From positions 186,001 to 250,000 of the forward strand of contig PBKA01000006.1 of NCBI GenBank assembly GCA_002721305.1: 64,000 bases of DNA, written 5' to 3'. This document shows positions 17,618 through 25,376 of the stretch, one piece after another (position 1 is the stretch's first letter; every line of letters begins with the position of its first letter). The notes beneath the pieces are model-generated. The model had not been told where the DNA came from. It made no database searches and worked only from the letters and a program-made list of their open reading frames with translations. Source of the stretch: Acidimicrobiaceae bacterium (GTDB lineage Bacteria; Actinomycetota; Acidimicrobiia; Acidimicrobiales; Poriferisodalaceae). The position numbers and the translations under genes are program-made.

Positions 17618-18967
17618 ATGAAGGGCAAAAACCACACTCGCCTCAGTCAAGCGATACAAAAACATAGATCCTCTACCGCGATACATCGAGTCGGCGATGA
17701 ATCAGCTGAGTTCATTCGTGCCGCTAATGAAGGACACCACATTAATCTTGGCCCCGGCGAGCCCTGTCTGACCGAGTGGAAAGCAGCGGGTTTGGATCTT
17801 CCTGACTTGCCAGCCATGCGCCAATACAGGCTCGAAAGGGTGGTCGCCCAATTACAGCGATTTGACTATGGGGGAATTCTCCTGTTCGACCCTCTGAATG
17901 TTCGGTATGCAACGGACAGTACCAATATGCAGTTGTGGGTCATGCATAACGGTGCACGCTACGCGTATGTGTCCGCGGACGGTTACGTCATCGTTTGGGA
18001 CTACACGAACACAGAATTTCTTAACGGCCACTCTCATGTGGTCGATGAGGTGAGACCGGCGGTAGGAGTCAGCTATTTCTTGAACGGCCCACGGTATCCG
18101 GAGATTGCGGAACGTTGGGTTGAAGAGATCTATTCGGTAATCCTTCATCACCAATCACCCAACACACGTTTGGCAGTCGATGTTTTGCATGGACCTGGTC
18201 ATCAACTGCTTGCCGATAAAGGCATAGCTGTCGGTTTCGGTTACGAGGTGATGGAGGAAGCTCGAAAGCTCAAAGGTGAGGATGAGATCAAGGCCATGCG
18301 TTGCGCCGTCCACGCGTGTGAGACAACTATGGAAGAACTTCGCCTCTCAGCTGTCCCCGGTATGACTGAGCGAGAGGTATGGGCTTTCTTACATGCTGGC
18401 AATATTCGCCGCGCCGGCGAGTGGATTGAAACCCAGTTACTGGCATCGGGGCCCAGAACCAACCCTTGGATGCAGGAAGCCAGTAGCAGAAAAATTCAGG
18501 CCGGGGACCTCGTGGCTTACGACACGGACCTTGTAGGGGCCTATGGCATGATGTGCGACATCTCTCGAACGTTCGTGGCCGGGAACACCCAACCCACCGC
18601 TCAACAGTCCAATTTGCACAGCATTGCATCAGAAATGGTCGCGACGAATACCCAACTGCTAACACCGGGACGCTCATTTCGCGAACTTACCTTTGAGTCG
18701 ATGGTCCCCGACGTAGATCAATTCCGTCACTACTCGTGCCTATTTCATGGCGTTGGTCAATGTGATGAATATCCCAACATCTCCCTACCAGCAGCATGGG
18801 AGCAATTCGGGTACGACGGAGTGATCGAACCTGGGATGGTCTTCACAGTTGAATCCTTCGTGGCGCGTCGCGACGGAGGCGAAGGCGTCAAACTTGAAAT
18901 CCAGACCCTGATTACCGAAGACGGAGCGGAACGACTCGATTTCTCCCCGCTTGATTTGGCGTTCTAG
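17618..18967 (+). CDS. dddP: Probable DMSP lyase DddP (M24 metallopeptidase fold)
   Basis: A 449-residue M24/creatinase-fold protein. The family includes prolidases and creatinase, but this one carries DddP hallmarks. Metal-ligand positions Asp302, Asp304, Asp314, His377, Glu412 and Glu427 match those I recall for Ruegeria DddP (295, 297, 307, 371, 406, 421) with a constant offset of 6-7. The catalytic Tyr and Asp of DddP (366, 377) correspond to Tyr372 and Asp383 here. Segments such as FDPLNVRYATDSTNMQLW and GEWIETQLLASGPRTNPW are also DddP-like. DddP cleaves dimethylsulfoniopropionate to dimethyl sulfide and acrylate. ATG 17618 is preferred over an in-frame TTG at 17585. The gene ends in a 4-base overlap with the convergent luciferase-like gene. 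Confidence 0.82.
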   Translation: MKGKNHTRLSQAIQKHRSSTAIHRVGDESAEFIRAANEGHHINLGPGEPCLTEWKAAGLDLPDLPAMRQYRLERVVAQLQRFDYGGILLFDPLNVRYATDSTNMQLWVMHNGARYAYVSADGYVIVWDYTNTEFLNGHSHVVDEVRPAVGVSYFLNGPRYPEIAERWVEEIYSVILHHQSPNTRLAVDVLHGPGHQLLADKGIAVGFGYEVMEEARKLKGEDEIKAMRCAVHACETTMEELRLSAVPGMTEREVWAFLHAGNIRRAGEWIETQLLASGPRTNPWMQEASSRKIQAGDLVAYDTDLVGAYGMMCDISRTFVAGNTQPTAQQSNLHSIASEMVATNTQLLTPGRSFRELTFESMVPDVDQFRHYSCLFHGVGQCDEYPNISLPAAWEQFGYDGVIEPGMVFTVESFVARRDGGEGVKLEIQTLITEDGAERLDFSPLDLAF

Positions 18968-19992
18968 CCCTCGATGACATGTTCGATAAAGGCCTCAAGG
19001 GTTGTTCTTGCCTCATGAGGTGAGAGATTGCCAAACGCAGGAGAAATGGTGACGTGTTCCAGCATCGACTCCTCCTCCATTTGAACGAAATACTCTTGGA
19101 CCTGCTGGGGGGTTCCGACGATCAAAGATTCCGTCGCTAACGCCATTTCTACATCACCCAGAAAGCTCGGCACGATAGTCGGCGGCCAAAGATCGTACTT
19201 TCTGAATAGTTTGGTCAGATTGGCATCAAAGTGCCGCCATGCTCTTTCCGCCACCTGAAGGGCCTCCTCTTGTGTCGCCGCTATGACTACCCTCCGCAAT
19301 GTGGAGACAATCGGGGCGTAACCACCTGGCCCTTCGCTGGTCTGTTCGCTGCGAAACGCCTCGACGCGTTCGGGAAGCAACGCTGTCGGACCGGGAATAA
19401 TGGTGCTGACACCCATCTGAGCGGCAGTTGAAGGGTTCCCCGGTCGCCACAACGGAGGGTGCGGTTCTTGAAACGGCCCAATTTCTAGAGGATGATCGCT
19501 AGCCGACCAGTACAAGCCCTCAAAATTAAATAGACAACCCAGACCTTCAGTGGTGGCGAGGTTCATAGCTGACAAGACAAACTCCAAAACCTCATTTGTC
19601 CGATCCAACGCCTCATCAGCGGGTACTCCCCAAAGGATCTGCTCAGGTGGGCTCACCCCTTTGCCAAACCCGATGTCAAGACGTCCTTCGCTGAGATGGT
19701 CGAGCATGCACAGTTCCTCATACAGCCGCATGGGTTCGTAGAACGGGAAGAGATGAACTAGGGATGAAATCCGGATGCGCTGTGTTGCTTGGATTACTGC
19801 GCCGAGAAAGACATTGATGCTTGGCGCTATGTCTAATGGCACGCTGTGATGCTCGGATTTGAACCAATGAGTGAACCCGCCCTCATCGGCGATGCGTGCC
19901 AATTCGAGATGATTGCGATACTGGGCCGAGATTTCAGTCTCCCCGTCGTTCTCGAGTTGATCAAAAATCCCGAAGCTTAACGATGACCTCAT
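18964..19992 (-). CDS. Luciferase-like (LLM class) flavin-dependent oxidoreductase
   Basis: A 342-residue TIM-barrel LLM-class enzyme, related to bacterial luciferase and alkanal or nitrilotriacetate-type monooxygenases. It uses FMNH2 or F420. Visible: FGIFDQ at the N-terminus, the EHHS segment near 46-50 that resembles the luciferase active-site His region, LSEGRLDIGFGKG (family motif near 100-112), and GTPQQVQEYF near the C-terminus. The ATG overlaps the upstream SDR stop by 4 bases, so the two are coupled. Its 3' end overlaps the convergent DddP-like gene by 4 bases. A monooxygenase acting on dimethyl sulfide (DmoA is in this superfamily) is conceivable next to DddP, but nothing in the sequence proves it. 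Confidence 0.85.
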   Translation of the reverse strand: MRSSLSFGIFDQLENDGETEISAQYRNHLELARIADEGGFTHWFKSEHHSVPLDIAPSINVFLGAVIQATQRIRISSLVHLFPFYEPMRLYEELCMLDHLSEGRLDIGFGKGVSPPEQILWGVPADEALDRTNEVLEFVLSAMNLATTEGLGCLFNFEGLYWSASDHPLEIGPFQEPHPPLWRPGNPSTAAQMGVSTIIPGPTALLPERVEAFRSEQTSEGPGGYAPIVSTLRRVVIAATQEEALQVAERAWRHFDANLTKLFRKYDLWPPTIVPSFLGDVEMALATESLIVGTPQQVQEYFVQMEEESMLEHVTISPAFGNLSPHEARTTLEAFIEHVIEG

Positions 19993-20777
19993 TCGAGGAG
20001 TTCCGGAAGGACCTGAGGTTGGGCCGAGGCAGTAACCCGGGCAAGGCCTCCATCAACGACCAATGTTTCTCCGGTCACATATCGAGATGCGTCACTGGCA
20101 AAAAACACTACGACATCGGCTATATCATCCCCGTATCCCCACCGCTTCAAAGCGATCTGTCCTTCCATGTCTTCAATGAGCCCAGGAACGGTGTTTCGAC
20201 TCTCTTCCCAGATGGCGGTGGCGATCAACCCAGGAGCAATTGAATTCACTCTGACCCCATCCGGTCCCCAGTCTGAAGCTAACGCTCGAGTCATAGCGTC
20301 AACCGCCCCTTTAGTCCCGGCGTAAGCGACTCTCGCGCCGGGTCCACGTACTCCTGCCACCGAACTGACGTTGATTATTGAGCCCCCTCCCCGTTCTTTC
20401 ATCGAGGGCGCCAGACCGATTGACAAGGTAAGGAGAGAACGGACGTTGACCGCGAAAACCAGATCAATCTCTTCCTCCGTTAATTTCTCTGGCAGGCGAC
20501 GCATCGGAATTCCCGCGTTGTTGACGAGCACATCGATCCCTCCGACCTGATCCAACACGCTCCCCGCTAAATGAGTTCCGGCGCCCGACTCGGAGAGGTC
20601 GCATGGGATCACCAAAGGGGTATTAGTCAGATCAGCTGCGACCCGTTCCAAATCCGAAACGGTTCGACCGCTCAACACCACTTGGGCTCCACACCCGTCA
20701 AGGGCTCGAGCGCTTGCCTCACCAATTCCTCGGCTCGCGCCGGTAACTACTGCAACCTTGCCTGAAAGATTCAACAT
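19989..20777 (-). CDS. Short-chain dehydrogenase/reductase (classical SDR)
   Basis: A 262-residue classical SDR that oxidises or reduces an alcohol/carbonyl pair with NAD(P). The cofactor motif is TGASRGIG near 13-20, followed by NNAGIP near 87-92, the catalytic Ser in NVSSVAG, and YAGTK (Tyr and Lys of the YxxxK motif). PG motif after the active site: NSIAPGLIAT. The C-terminal YVTGETLVVDGG is typical. ATG at 20777 has GGAG 6 bases upstream. First gene of a pair with the luciferase-like enzyme (ATGA overlap). Substrate unknown. Confidence 0.92.
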   Translation of the reverse strand: MLNLSGKVAVVTGASRGIGEASARALDGCGAQVVLSGRTVSDLERVAADLTNTPLVIPCDLSESGAGTHLAGSVLDQVGGIDVLVNNAGIPMRRLPEKLTEEEIDLVFAVNVRSLLTLSIGLAPSMKERGGGSIINVSSVAGVRGPGARVAYAGTKGAVDAMTRALASDWGPDGVRVNSIAPGLIATAIWEESRNTVPGLIEDMEGQIALKRWGYGDDIADVVVFFASDASRYVTGETLVVDGGLARVTASAQPQVLPELLE

Positions 20778-20810
20778 TCCTGCTCCGTTTTGGTTATTGG
20801 GTTCGAGGGC

Positions 20811-21533
20811 TCAGGGCCTATGCGCCTCTAAGAAATCAGCGAACTGTTGTGCCGCCATTTCCATCGCTGCGCCAGCCTTCCAGTCGCGAATGAGGGTCGC
20901 GTTTTGAGCTAACTCACTGACCGCTATCGAGGATTCGGAAGGATGGTACAAGTCGCTTCCTTCCATGACTAACAGCGGCGTTTCAACGGATCGCACGAAA
21001 TCCTCGTCGACGTTGAAAAGAAAGTTGTCTGAACCGTACATATTCGTTTTGAACTGTTCCCAGTCGCTCTCAGATACCTCGGGTCGCTGGGGTCGTAGTT
21101 CCTGGGCCCATGCGTCGTACATGTCGAAAAAGGCTTCTCTGTTGCCGCTGAGTCCAATGGTTTGAAATAACACAGCGGCTGTCACTCGCTGCGGCGCACG
21201 CTCGATCAAACCCATCACATATGGTCCACCAATACACATGCCAGCGACGTGAAACCGGTCGATCCCTAAGTGGTCAAGCAACGAGAGTTGATCGTCCGCA
21301 TAAGTCCCCCAACTGTGATCGGCGGCGATTGGGCCCTTTGACCGCCCCGCATTGCGTTGATCCATCGCTATGACACGAAAGTTATCGCTCAGTTGATGAA
21401 TCGGATTCCAAGGCGTCGACTCCCAAAACGAAGCCTCCGATTTCATTCCCCCAGGTGCTATGAGAAGCACCGGAAAGCCGCTTCCGTAGTCATCAAAGTG
21501 GAGTTCAACGTCACCAGAAATAAAACTAGACAT
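20811..21533 (-). CDS. Alpha/beta hydrolase with Cys at the nucleophile elbow
   Basis: A 240-residue alpha/beta hydrolase. The nucleophile elbow reads G-M-C-I-G, placing Cys100 where most family members have Ser, as in dienelactone hydrolase. Oxyanion-hole region is near APGGMKS (26-32), and DQRNAGRS (58-65) is a standard strand-turn motif of the family. ATG 21533 is preferred because similarity begins there; frames extending to 21650 run back across the divergent hydrolase gene. Only 32 bases separate it from that gene, so their promoters must be shared or overlapping. Function unknown; a lactone or thioester substrate would suit a Cys nucleophile. Confidence 0.8.
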   Translation of the reverse strand: MSSFISGDVELHFDDYGSGFPVLLIAPGGMKSEASFWESTPWNPIHQLSDNFRVIAMDQRNAGRSKGPIAADHSWGTYADDQLSLLDHLGIDRFHVAGMCIGGPYVMGLIERAPQRVTAAVLFQTIGLSGNREAFFDMYDAWAQELRPQRPEVSESDWEQFKTNMYGSDNFLFNVDEDFVRSVETPLLVMEGSDLYHPSESSIAVSELAQNATLIRDWKAGAAMEMAAQQFADFLEAHRP

Positions 21534-21565
21534 ACCGATATTGTTACACGTCGGTATTCTCATCG

Positions 21566-22402
21566 GTGATGTTGCTACTAACTGGTGCCGATGGCGAACC
21601 GTGCGCTCTCCATGATTTCGGCGGCGACGGCCCACCTCTGCTGCTGACACACGGTAACGGTCTGAACGCTGGCATGTGGGCGACCGTCGTACCCGTACTT
21701 AGAAAACACCGTCAATGTTTCGGCTTGGATTTTCGTGGCCACGGCGCATCACGAATCAACCAACCCCCTTTGGATGTTGACAGGTCACGACTAGTCGACG
21801 AAATCCTCAATGCCGTTGCGGCGATCGGCAACGATCAAATTGATGCGGTGGGACATTCCCTCGGAGGTGCAACCCTCATTCGCACTGAGTTGGAAAATCC
21901 GGGCACGTTTAGACGGCTCTGGTTGTTCGAGCCCGTGATGGTCCCCGACGGGCATGAGCGCCCTGCCGGGGATCATCCTCTAGTTGAGGCTGCTCGGCGA
22001 CGACGAACCGAATTCTCTTCTCTAGAGGACTTCATTGAACGTCTCTTGAGTAAAGCTCCTTTCGGTGGCTGCGAGGAAACCGCAGTAAGGGCCTACGCTG
22101 AGCTCGGCACCTACTCATCTGGGGACGGTGTACGCCTCAGCTGCTCGGGCGACACGGAGGCACGGATCTTTGGTTCGGCGACAACAACCGACTTCACGTC
22201 TTTGGGGTCCATCAACGCACCGGTGGTCGTAGCGCGAGGCGAAGCTGTCGCCCCCGGCAACGAACTACCTCCTGAAATGGCCGCACCAATAGCCTCCCAC
22301 CTTCGATTCGGAGAACTGTTACCAATGGAGGGCTTGACCCATTTTGGCCCAATGGAAAACGGAGAGGCTGTCGGGCACGCGATACTTCGCCACCTTGTGT
22401 AA
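21566..22402 (+). CDS. Alpha/beta hydrolase (Ser nucleophile)
   Basis: A 278-residue alpha/beta hydrolase with a canonical nucleophile elbow, GHSLGG (DAVGHSLGGATLIR). The oxyanion segment HGNGLNAGMW and the DFRGHGAS turn are conserved, and the C-terminal GLTHFGPME supplies the likely catalytic His. Start is GTG at 21566 or the adjacent ATG at 21569; neither has a clear ribosome site. It is divergent from the Cys-type hydrolase and ends 4 bases before the convergent amidohydrolase gene. Esterase or epoxide/haloalkane-type activity cannot be distinguished by eye. Confidence 0.85.
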   Translation: MMLLLTGADGEPCALHDFGGDGPPLLLTHGNGLNAGMWATVVPVLRKHRQCFGLDFRGHGASRINQPPLDVDRSRLVDEILNAVAAIGNDQIDAVGHSLGGATLIRTELENPGTFRRLWLFEPVMVPDGHERPAGDHPLVEAARRRRTEFSSLEDFIERLLSKAPFGGCEETAVRAYAELGTYSSGDGVRLSCSGDTEARIFGSATTTDFTSLGSINAPVVVARGEAVAPGNELPPEMAAPIASHLRFGELLPMEGLTHFGPMENGEAVGHAILRHLV

Positions 22403-22406
22403 AACG

Positions 22407-23549
22407 CTAGGCCATAGCTGGCAATGAATCTGGGTCTATGTCATACAGGTCAACGACATTGCCCCAGACCATGGCCTCTCTCTCGTCATCTGGTACGTCC
22501 GCCAAAATGTCATCGAGAATTGGTCGAGAATTTGGCCATATCGAGTCATGGTGGGGGTAATCGTTACCCCAAAGCAGGTTTGTGACACCAATCGCGTGAC
22601 GAGTGGCAATGCCTTCTTCGTCGTCCTCGAAGGTCACCCAAAAGTTGCGGTCAAAATATTCCGAAGGTTTCATTGTCAAACCGTCCGCTAACTCCCAAGG
22701 GGTCCGGTACGAGGCGTGATCCAAGCGCTGCAAGGTATGCGCAACCCAACCCGTTTCGTATTCGCTAATGACGAACTTCAGTTCGGGGAAGCGTTCCACT
22801 ACTCCCCCACAAATGAGATCGATCATTGTGTTGACTGCTGTCGTGTGAGCCAGCGTGTATCCCTTGAGGTGGCCACCGGGAGTGCCCCAATGTTTGGGGA
22901 GGCCGCCATCTAACGTCTGGCCGGTGAAAATATGCATCGTGAGGGGGACGCCGTATTCCTGAGCCCGCGCCCAAAACGGATCGAACGCAGGGTCGTTGTA
23001 AGGCAGGGAGGGGTCAACGTGGGTCGGAATAGCAAACCCTCGGACTCCACGTTCCGCTGAACGGTCGATTTCGGCTATTGCACGATCCACATCGGGCAGA
23101 GGCAAACACCCGATACCAATCAGGCGATCCCGATCAACAGAGCAATAGTCCAAAACCCAGTCGTTGTGTTGACGAAATGCCTGATCCCTCACTTCGGGGT
23201 CGGGGATGGCAAAGGTGAACATGCTGAGGCTTGGGTACATCACCTCGCCAACAATCCCATCTGTGGTCTGTTCCTCCAAGCGCGCAACCGGGTCCATGAC
23301 CCCGGGATTGAAACCGTCGTAGCCCATGGCAATTCGTTCATGGGTCGCAGGGTCGTCGAGGCGCGCTCCCGCTATCCCCAGTCGACCTACGGGAAGCGTT
23401 TGCATCCCTCCCGGGAGTACCAGCCACGTTCCCGGTTTTCCCTGATAGTCCTTTTCGATAAAAGGCGCCCGTTCACCAAATTTGTCCGTCAAACCGTCAT
23501 AGATTTCGGCTGCCTCGACCACATGGGAGTCACATGAGTAGTAACGCAT
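22407..23549 (-). CDS. Amidohydrolase family 2 (ACMSD-like) metal-dependent hydrolase
   Basis: A 380-residue TIM-barrel protein of the amidohydrolase-2 family, which includes decarboxylases such as ACMSD and gamma-resorcylate decarboxylase. The N-terminal CDSHVVE motif is the usual first metal-binding element of this subgroup. PLTMHIFTG and the FVISEYETGW region carry further His/Glu positions, and LLWGNDYPHHDS supplies the conserved Asp near the C-terminus. Most relatives in catabolic clusters are non-oxidative decarboxylases or hydrolases of unknown substrate. AAGGGG lies about 7 bases upstream of the ATG. The 119-base gap to lumazine synthase on the same strand probably holds its promoter. 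Confidence 0.82.
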   Translation of the reverse strand: MRYYSCDSHVVEAAEIYDGLTDKFGERAPFIEKDYQGKPGTWLVLPGGMQTLPVGRLGIAGARLDDPATHERIAMGYDGFNPGVMDPVARLEEQTTDGIVGEVMYPSLSMFTFAIPDPEVRDQAFRQHNDWVLDYCSVDRDRLIGIGCLPLPDVDRAIAEIDRSAERGVRGFAIPTHVDPSLPYNDPAFDPFWARAQEYGVPLTMHIFTGQTLDGGLPKHWGTPGGHLKGYTLAHTTAVNTMIDLICGGVVERFPELKFVISEYETGWVAHTLQRLDHASYRTPWELADGLTMKPSEYFDRNFWVTFEDDEEGIATRHAIGVTNLLWGNDYPHHDSIWPNSRPILDDILADVPDDEREAMVWGNVVDLYDIDPDSLPAMA

Positions 23550-23668
23550 AAATTCCCCTTTTAAGCCCCTACTGGGCTGATCTTGGTAAGTGAAACCGTA
23601 GCAGCACCGCGAGGGGGATTTTCTGACAGTTCCTCGCGTGGCCGCAATCCGTCATCAGCTAGATGAGA

Positions 23669-24148
23669 TCAGGCCCACATCTCTGTCAAACGAGCCATCT
23701 CAATTGATGCGATAGCTGCCTCTTCCCCAACGTTGTGTAGACCCGGCCCTTGGGAACGTTCCATTGCTTGCTCTGTAGATTCAACCGTCAGAACGCCAAA
23801 AGCTATGGGCACCGCCGTCTCCAACTGGACCTGTTGGATTCCCGCAGCGCACCCCTCGGACACGATTTCGTAATGGGTGGTTTCTCCCCGCACCACTGCT
23901 CCAACAGCAACGATCGCATCAACATCACCCGAAGACGCAACAGCACGGCACGCCATCGGCAACTCAAAACAACCAGGAACGGAAACTGGACCCACCACTG
24001 TCGCACCAAAAGCTGTCAAGCCGCGATCGGCCCCCGCGACCAGCCGTTCAACTATGGATGTGTTCCATCTCGCATGAACAATCGCTATTTGGAGTCCGTC
24101 ACCACTTAATTCCACTGGCGCAGTTGCACGGTTATCGCCGGTACCCAT
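23669..24148 (-). CDS. ribH: 6,7-dimethyl-8-ribityllumazine synthase
   Basis: A 159-residue lumazine synthase, which condenses 3,4-dihydroxybutanone phosphate with ribityl-aminouracil in the penultimate step of riboflavin synthesis; it assembles as pentamers or icosahedral shells. Diagnostic motifs: AIVHARWN near the N-terminus (aromatic substrate contact), PGCFELP (phosphate-site loop) and GAVVRGETTHYE with the catalytic His. ATG 24148 gives the normal length; the frame could extend to 24175. No other rib gene is in the window, so it is a stand-alone copy. Divergent from the acyl-CoA dehydrogenase gene. No FMN-riboswitch-like sequence was noticed upstream. Confidence 0.93.
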   Translation of the reverse strand: MGTGDNRATAPVELSGDGLQIAIVHARWNTSIVERLVAGADRGLTAFGATVVGPVSVPGCFELPMACRAVASSGDVDAIVAVGAVVRGETTHYEIVSEGCAAGIQQVQLETAVPIAFGVLTVESTEQAMERSQGPGLHNVGEEAAIASIEMARLTEMWA

Positions 24149-24205
24149 ACACCAAACTCTAGAGAACCTTGGCATGGGTTGCTATTAGCGACCTATCGTC
24201 TTTCT

Positions 24206-25348
24206 GTGATTCTCAGTTCCGAGCACAAGGCGATACGTGAGGTTGCACGCCAATTCGCCCGTACCGAGATCGAACCCAATGTCCGGTCATGGGAAGCAAG
24301 TGGAGGTCCACCGAAGAGCCTGTATCAATCCATGGCAAGTGTCGGGCTTATGGGTATGACGATCGATCCTGTCTATGGGGGTTCAGGTCTGGACTTCGTC
24401 TCCTATGCAGTTGCTATGGAAGAAATCGCCGCTGTAGACGGTGGTATTAGCAACATGATGTCGGCGAACAACTCACCGGTAGCCCTCGGCATCGCTACCC
24501 ACGGTAACTCGGATCAAAAGGAACGGTTTTTGCCGAAACTCTGTTCGGCGGAATGGCTTGGTTCATTTCACTTAACCGAGCCCCACACCGGTTCGGATGC
24601 CTCGTCCATCTCTACCCGAGCGATCCGAGATGGCAACGAATATGTCATTGACGGACACAAGGCATTCATAACCGCAGGTTCAACTTCGGACATTGCGATG
24701 ATCGTCGCCGTGACCGACCCAGAGGCAAACAAGCCCGGAATCAGCGTTTTCGTCACGCCCACAGATAACCCTGGTTATCAGGTACTCAACACTGAACGGA
24801 AACTCGGTCATAAAACTAACGATCTGTGCCAGGTGCGTTTCGATTCGATGCGTGTTCCGGCAACGGACCTACTCGGTACCGAGGGTCGTGGTCTGAGCAT
24901 CGCTCTCGGGGGTCTGTCCTTGGGTCGGATAGCAACAGCTGCACAAGCCGTAGGTGGTGCGCGGCAGGCATTGCAGCTGTCTCGCGATTACGCCTCCCAG
25001 CGAGAAACATTTGGGAAACCAATCATCAAACACCAGAACATCGCTTTCACTCTCGCCGAAATGGCAACAGAGGTTGAGGTCGCTCGTCAGATGTACCTGC
25101 ACGCAGCAGCGCTTCAAGACGCGGGAAGCGACTCCGCTACTGCTGCCTCGATGGCGAAACTATTTGCGTCTGAAATGGCGGAACGCGTGGCTTCCAAAGC
25201 AATTCAGATTCACGGCGGTGCGGGCTTTCTCGAGGATCACCTTGTCGAGAAGATCTTTCGCGACGTACGTGTCTACCAGATCTACGAAGGGACCTCAGAG
25301 GTTCAAAAGATGGTGATTTCGCGCAACCTCGATTCCCTCGAACTGTGA
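24206..25348 (+). CDS. Acyl-CoA dehydrogenase
   Basis: A 380-residue FAD-dependent acyl-CoA dehydrogenase that introduces an alpha,beta double bond in an acyl-CoA ester and passes electrons to ETF. Family signatures are clear: GSFHLTEPHTGSDAS (FAD/substrate loop), FGKPIIKHQ, IHGGAGFLED, and the catalytic Glu within YQIYEGTSEVQ. GTG 24206 gives the usual length; a TTG at 24179 would add nine residues. It heads a same-strand run with the fused HyuA-HyuB gene (28-base gap) and two CaiB genes, suggesting a pathway of ring opening, CoA activation and oxidation. Confidence 0.92.
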   Translation: MILSSEHKAIREVARQFARTEIEPNVRSWEASGGPPKSLYQSMASVGLMGMTIDPVYGGSGLDFVSYAVAMEEIAAVDGGISNMMSANNSPVALGIATHGNSDQKERFLPKLCSAEWLGSFHLTEPHTGSDASSISTRAIRDGNEYVIDGHKAFITAGSTSDIAMIVAVTDPEANKPGISVFVTPTDNPGYQVLNTERKLGHKTNDLCQVRFDSMRVPATDLLGTEGRGLSIALGGLSLGRIATAAQAVGGARQALQLSRDYASQRETFGKPIIKHQNIAFTLAEMATEVEVARQMYLHAAALQDAGSDSATAASMAKLFASEMAERVASKAIQIHGGAGFLEDHLVEKIFRDVRVYQIYEGTSEVQKMVISRNLDSLEL

Positions 25349-25376
25349 TCATCGTTCTCTGCCCTAGGCTCGAACC

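Noticed and set aside
17618..18967. Calling the M24 protein a creatinase or Xaa-Pro dipeptidase
   Set aside because: The metal-site spacing, the catalytic Tyr372/Asp383 pair and several long segments fit DddP better. Creatinase would also not explain the betaine/DMSP-type neighbours.
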